15,684 bases of DNA, from NCBI GenBank assembly GCA_002368865.1, contig DFDT01000034.1, forward strand, positions 1 through 15,684, in the 5' to 3' direction. Position 1 is the first letter of the stretch. Each line of letters begins with the position of its first letter. Made by a program: the position numbers and the translations under genes. The notes beneath the pieces were generated by a model that did not search any database, had not been told where the DNA came from, and saw only the letters and a list, made by a program, of their open reading frames with translations. Shown in pieces: positions 14,494 to 15,684 of this stretch. The DNA is from Lachnospiraceae bacterium UBA3821 (lineage in GTDB: Bacteria > Bacillota > Clostridia > Lachnospirales > Lachnospiraceae).

Positions 14494-14730
14494 ACTGTTT
14501 TTCTTTTTGTATTCCAAAAGTATTTCTCTTAATGTGTCCAATTCCTGTTCTGTGAGTTCAGTAATTTCTTTTTCATTATGGGTATAATAGAAAGAAGGTG
14601 GAAAAAGCATGTAGGAGCTGCCGCCTGAGGCATACCATAAGGAATCCAGCCGAATCAGTTTTAGCCGGAAACGTATTTTTTTAAGCAGTTTCTTCCAAAA
14701 TGCAGCGAAAAAATGTACATGTTTCTCCAT
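14488..14730 (-). CDS. Small basic hypothetical protein
   Basis: An 80-aa protein that I do not recognise. The N-terminal 30 residues are rich in Lys, Arg and hydrophobics (WKKLLKKIRFRLKLI, about 12-26) and would form an amphipathic basic helix. The middle is Tyr/Pro-rich (MLFPPSFYY), and the C-terminal 30 residues are charged and helical (ELTEQELDTLREIL). No membrane span or signal peptide is convincing. The start is ATG 14730 because AAAAGGGGAG (14737-14746 on the complement) lies 6 nt upstream; an in-frame ATG 12 codons earlier has no such site. Its end overlaps the convergent membrane-protein gene by 6 bp. The good ribosome binding site makes it a probable real gene. Confidence 0.6.
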   Translation of the reverse strand: MEKHVHFFAAFWKKLLKKIRFRLKLIRLDSLWYASGGSSYMLFPPSFYYTHNEKEITELTEQELDTLREILLEYKKKNSL

Positions 14731-14976
14731 ACGTTTCTCCCCTTTTAGTATATTGATACAATCCACAAATGTGGTGCTAATTATAATGTAACTGATAGGT
14801 GTAAAAAAATCAATAGAAAAAACATTTAATTATCGTCATAATACGACAAAATTTAAAACACACGTTTCTGTATCTATATTACTATAACATATTTAGGGTT
14901 ACATAAGATAGATTTTAAAACTAAAATAAGAATAAAGAGCTAAGTGAATATTGGTCAGAACGTGTGAGGGAAAACG
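14731..14976. other. AT-rich divergent intergenic region
   Basis: About 246 bp, much richer in A/T than the rest of the window, between the divergent small hypothetical gene and the Xre gene. It contains TATAAT-like hexamers on both strands around 14780-14787 and TATAAC at 14883-14888, plus small inverted repeats (CCACA-AA-TGTGG at 14763-14774; TCGT-N6-ACGA at 14833-14846). No well-spaced -35/-10 pair, RNA gene or coding sequence is evident. Confidence 0.5.
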
Positions 14977-15210
14977 ATGCAGGACTCGGATTATGGGCGT
15001 ATAGAAATATGTCTGGATGAACTTCTGGAGAAAAAAGGGATAAGTAAAAATAAGCTTTCCTATAAAGCTGAGATGACTTGGAAACAGATTGATAAATACT
15101 GCAAAAACGAGGTCACACGCCTGGATACGCATGTGCTCAGTAAACTTTGCACCGCGTTAGAGTGTAAGATAGAAGATCTGCTGGTGTACCATCCGGCAGA
15201 TAAGAAGTGA
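14977..15210 (+). CDS. Small Xre-family (Cro/CI-type) transcriptional regulator
   Basis: A 77-aa protein that is almost entirely one helix-turn-helix domain of the HTH_26/YozG kind. It consists of ELLEKKGISKNKLSYKAEMTWKQIDKYCKNEV (about 15-46), the two recognition helices, then LSKLCTALECKIEDLLVY as the closing helices. There is no ligand-binding or protease domain, so regulation would be by abundance or protein contact. GTGAGGG (14964-14970) lies 6 nt before the ATG. Such short regulators are common both as housekeeping genes and on mobile elements; no integrase, relaxase or phage gene is visible here. Its operator may lie in the AT-rich region upstream (inference). Confidence 0.88.
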   Translation: MQDSDYGRIEICLDELLEKKGISKNKLSYKAEMTWKQIDKYCKNEVTRLDTHVLSKLCTALECKIEDLLVYHPADKK

Positions 15211-15238
15211 GCGGAAATGATATGAGTTGAGCCTGGGG

Positions 15239-15442
15239 TTACCGCAGGTTGTTATAGTCATCAGAAACGCCGCCGTCATAGTTCTGGTTGATGTCATCTG
15301 CCACGTCCTGCGCTCTCTGCACAGGGGCAGTGATGTCGAGCTGTGTCTGATTTTGTTTGCTTTCCGTTTCGGTTTCTGTTGTGCAGGCGGTAAAGGTCGT
15401 GAAGGCCAGAACGCCGATCAATGCTATTTTCTTAAATTTCAT
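15239..15442 (-). CDS. Small secreted lipoprotein of unknown function
   Basis: A 67-aa protein with a typical lipoprotein signal: MKFKK start, hydrophobic stretch and lipobox FTAC with Cys20. The mature part is only about 48 residues, rich in Thr, Gln, Asp and Asn, with one possible helix (PVQRAQDVADDINQ) and an acidic, Tyr/Asn-containing end. No family is recognised. AAAGGGG (15451-15457 on the complement) lies 8 nt before the ATG, and a consensus promoter lies upstream, so expression is likely. It converges on the Xre gene with 28 bp between the stops and no clear terminator. Confidence 0.75.
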   Translation of the reverse strand: MKFKKIALIGVLAFTTFTACTTETETESKQNQTQLDITAPVQRAQDVADDINQNYDGGVSDDYNNLR

Positions 15443-15484
15443 GTGATATTCCCCTTTGGATCATTAAATTAGTAAGCTTCTACC

Positions 15485-15513
15485 ATTATATCTGTTTGCC
15501 AGGTGAAATACAA
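15485..15513 (-). promoter_or_regulatory. Sigma-A-type promoter of the small lipoprotein gene
   Basis: On the minus strand TTGTAT (15513-15508), a 17-bp spacer and a perfect TATAAT (15490-15485). The start is expected near 15478, about 36 nt upstream of the lipoprotein ATG. Confidence 0.8.
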
Positions 15514-15561
15514 GTGGTATATGATGATTGGAATGTTTATGCGGGTGTTCAAGTAGGGTAG

Positions 15562-15602
15562 AAAACAAAAATAGCGGGGAGCCTTGATTTATAAGGCTCC
15601 CC
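15562..15602 (-). terminator. Intrinsic terminator after tRNA-Leu
   Basis: A perfect 10-bp stem (15576-15585 with 15593-15602) has a 7-nt loop. On the minus strand it is followed by ATTTTTGTTTT. It lies 14 bp downstream of the tRNA-Leu 3' end. Confidence 0.92.
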
Positions 15603-15616
15603 ACCACTTAAAATCA

Positions 15617-15684
15617 TGCGGAAGATGGGACTTGAACCCACACGGTATTGCTACCACAAGATCCTTAGTCTTGCTCGTCTGCCA
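15617..15684 (-). tRNA. tRNA-Leu(AAG), partial, an A34 tRNA
   Basis: The 3' 68 nt of a class II tRNA; the acceptor 5' strand and part of the D arm lie beyond the window. Reading the minus strand, the D-loop segment TGGCAGACG is typical of tRNA-Leu. The anticodon stem CAAGA/TCTTG closes the loop CTAAGGA, giving anticodon AAG. A long variable arm (stem GGTA/TACC) follows, then T loop TTCAAGT, the acceptor 3' strand CTTCCGC and discriminator A. CCA is not encoded. A34 would be expected to be deaminated to inosine to read CUC as well as CUU. Leucine is normally read in bacteria by TAA, TAG, CAA, CAG and GAG anticodons. Confidence 0.9.

Noticed and set aside
1..15684. CRISPR array, insertion sequence, transposase, phage or conjugation genes
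   Set aside because: I found no regularly spaced repeats, terminal inverted repeats around a transposase, or integrase/relaxase motifs.

Overview
The window looks like chromosome from an anaerobic Firmicute of the Lachnospiraceae/Clostridia type. This rests on strong AGGAGG-like ribosome binding sites, T-rich intrinsic terminators, tRNA genes without an encoded CCA, and protein sequences that read like that family. No species can be named from the sequence alone. Every gene is intact except the tRNA-Leu cut by the right edge.

Layout. (1) 14-1702: tRNA-Asn(GTT), its terminator, then an M20C aminoacyl-histidine dipeptidase (pepD). (2) 1759-4666: a consensus promoter, tRNA-Pro with the unusual anticodon AGG, a terminator, then a close-packed set of a DMT/EamA permease, a YgjP-type zinc peptidase and an RlmD/RlmCD-type 23S rRNA methyltransferase. 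(3) 4655-7116: an extended -10 promoter and a permease/ATPase/binding-lipoprotein operon for a polar amino acid, most likely cystine, ending at a two-way terminator shared with a convergent DHH/DHHA1 phosphoesterase (7139-8059, minus). (4) 8200-12760: a five-gene catabolic operon for unsaturated uronates: KduI, KduD, an RpiB-family isomerase, a KDPG aldolase carrying an extra C-terminal VOC-like domain, and KDG kinase. (5) 12760-14493: a monocistronic GT-C-like polytopic membrane protein. (6) 14488-15684: a more AT-rich end with a small basic protein, a small Xre regulator, a small lipoprotein and a partial tRNA-Leu with anticodon AAG.

How the genes work together. The uronate operon contains every step from 4-deoxy-5-keto-uronate to pyruvate plus glyceraldehyde-3-phosphate. 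KduI isomerises the ketouronate, KduD reduces the product to 2-keto-3-deoxygluconate (KDG), KdgK phosphorylates it and KdgA cleaves it. The RpiB-family protein resembles the isomerase that replaces KduI in streptococcal glycosaminoglycan loci, so this operon may hold two isomerases for one step. The lyases, hydrolases, transporter and regulator that would feed the pathway are not in the window.

Most notable points: two A34 tRNAs (Pro-AGG and Leu-AAG) in 15 kb, which suggests an enlarged inosine-34 decoding set; proline codon use in the uronate operon (27 of 30 in kduD/kdgA/kdgK are CCU or CCC) against mostly CCG in pepD; the aldolase-VOC fusion; and an RpiB-like isomerase with Val where the ring-opening His of RpiB would sit.
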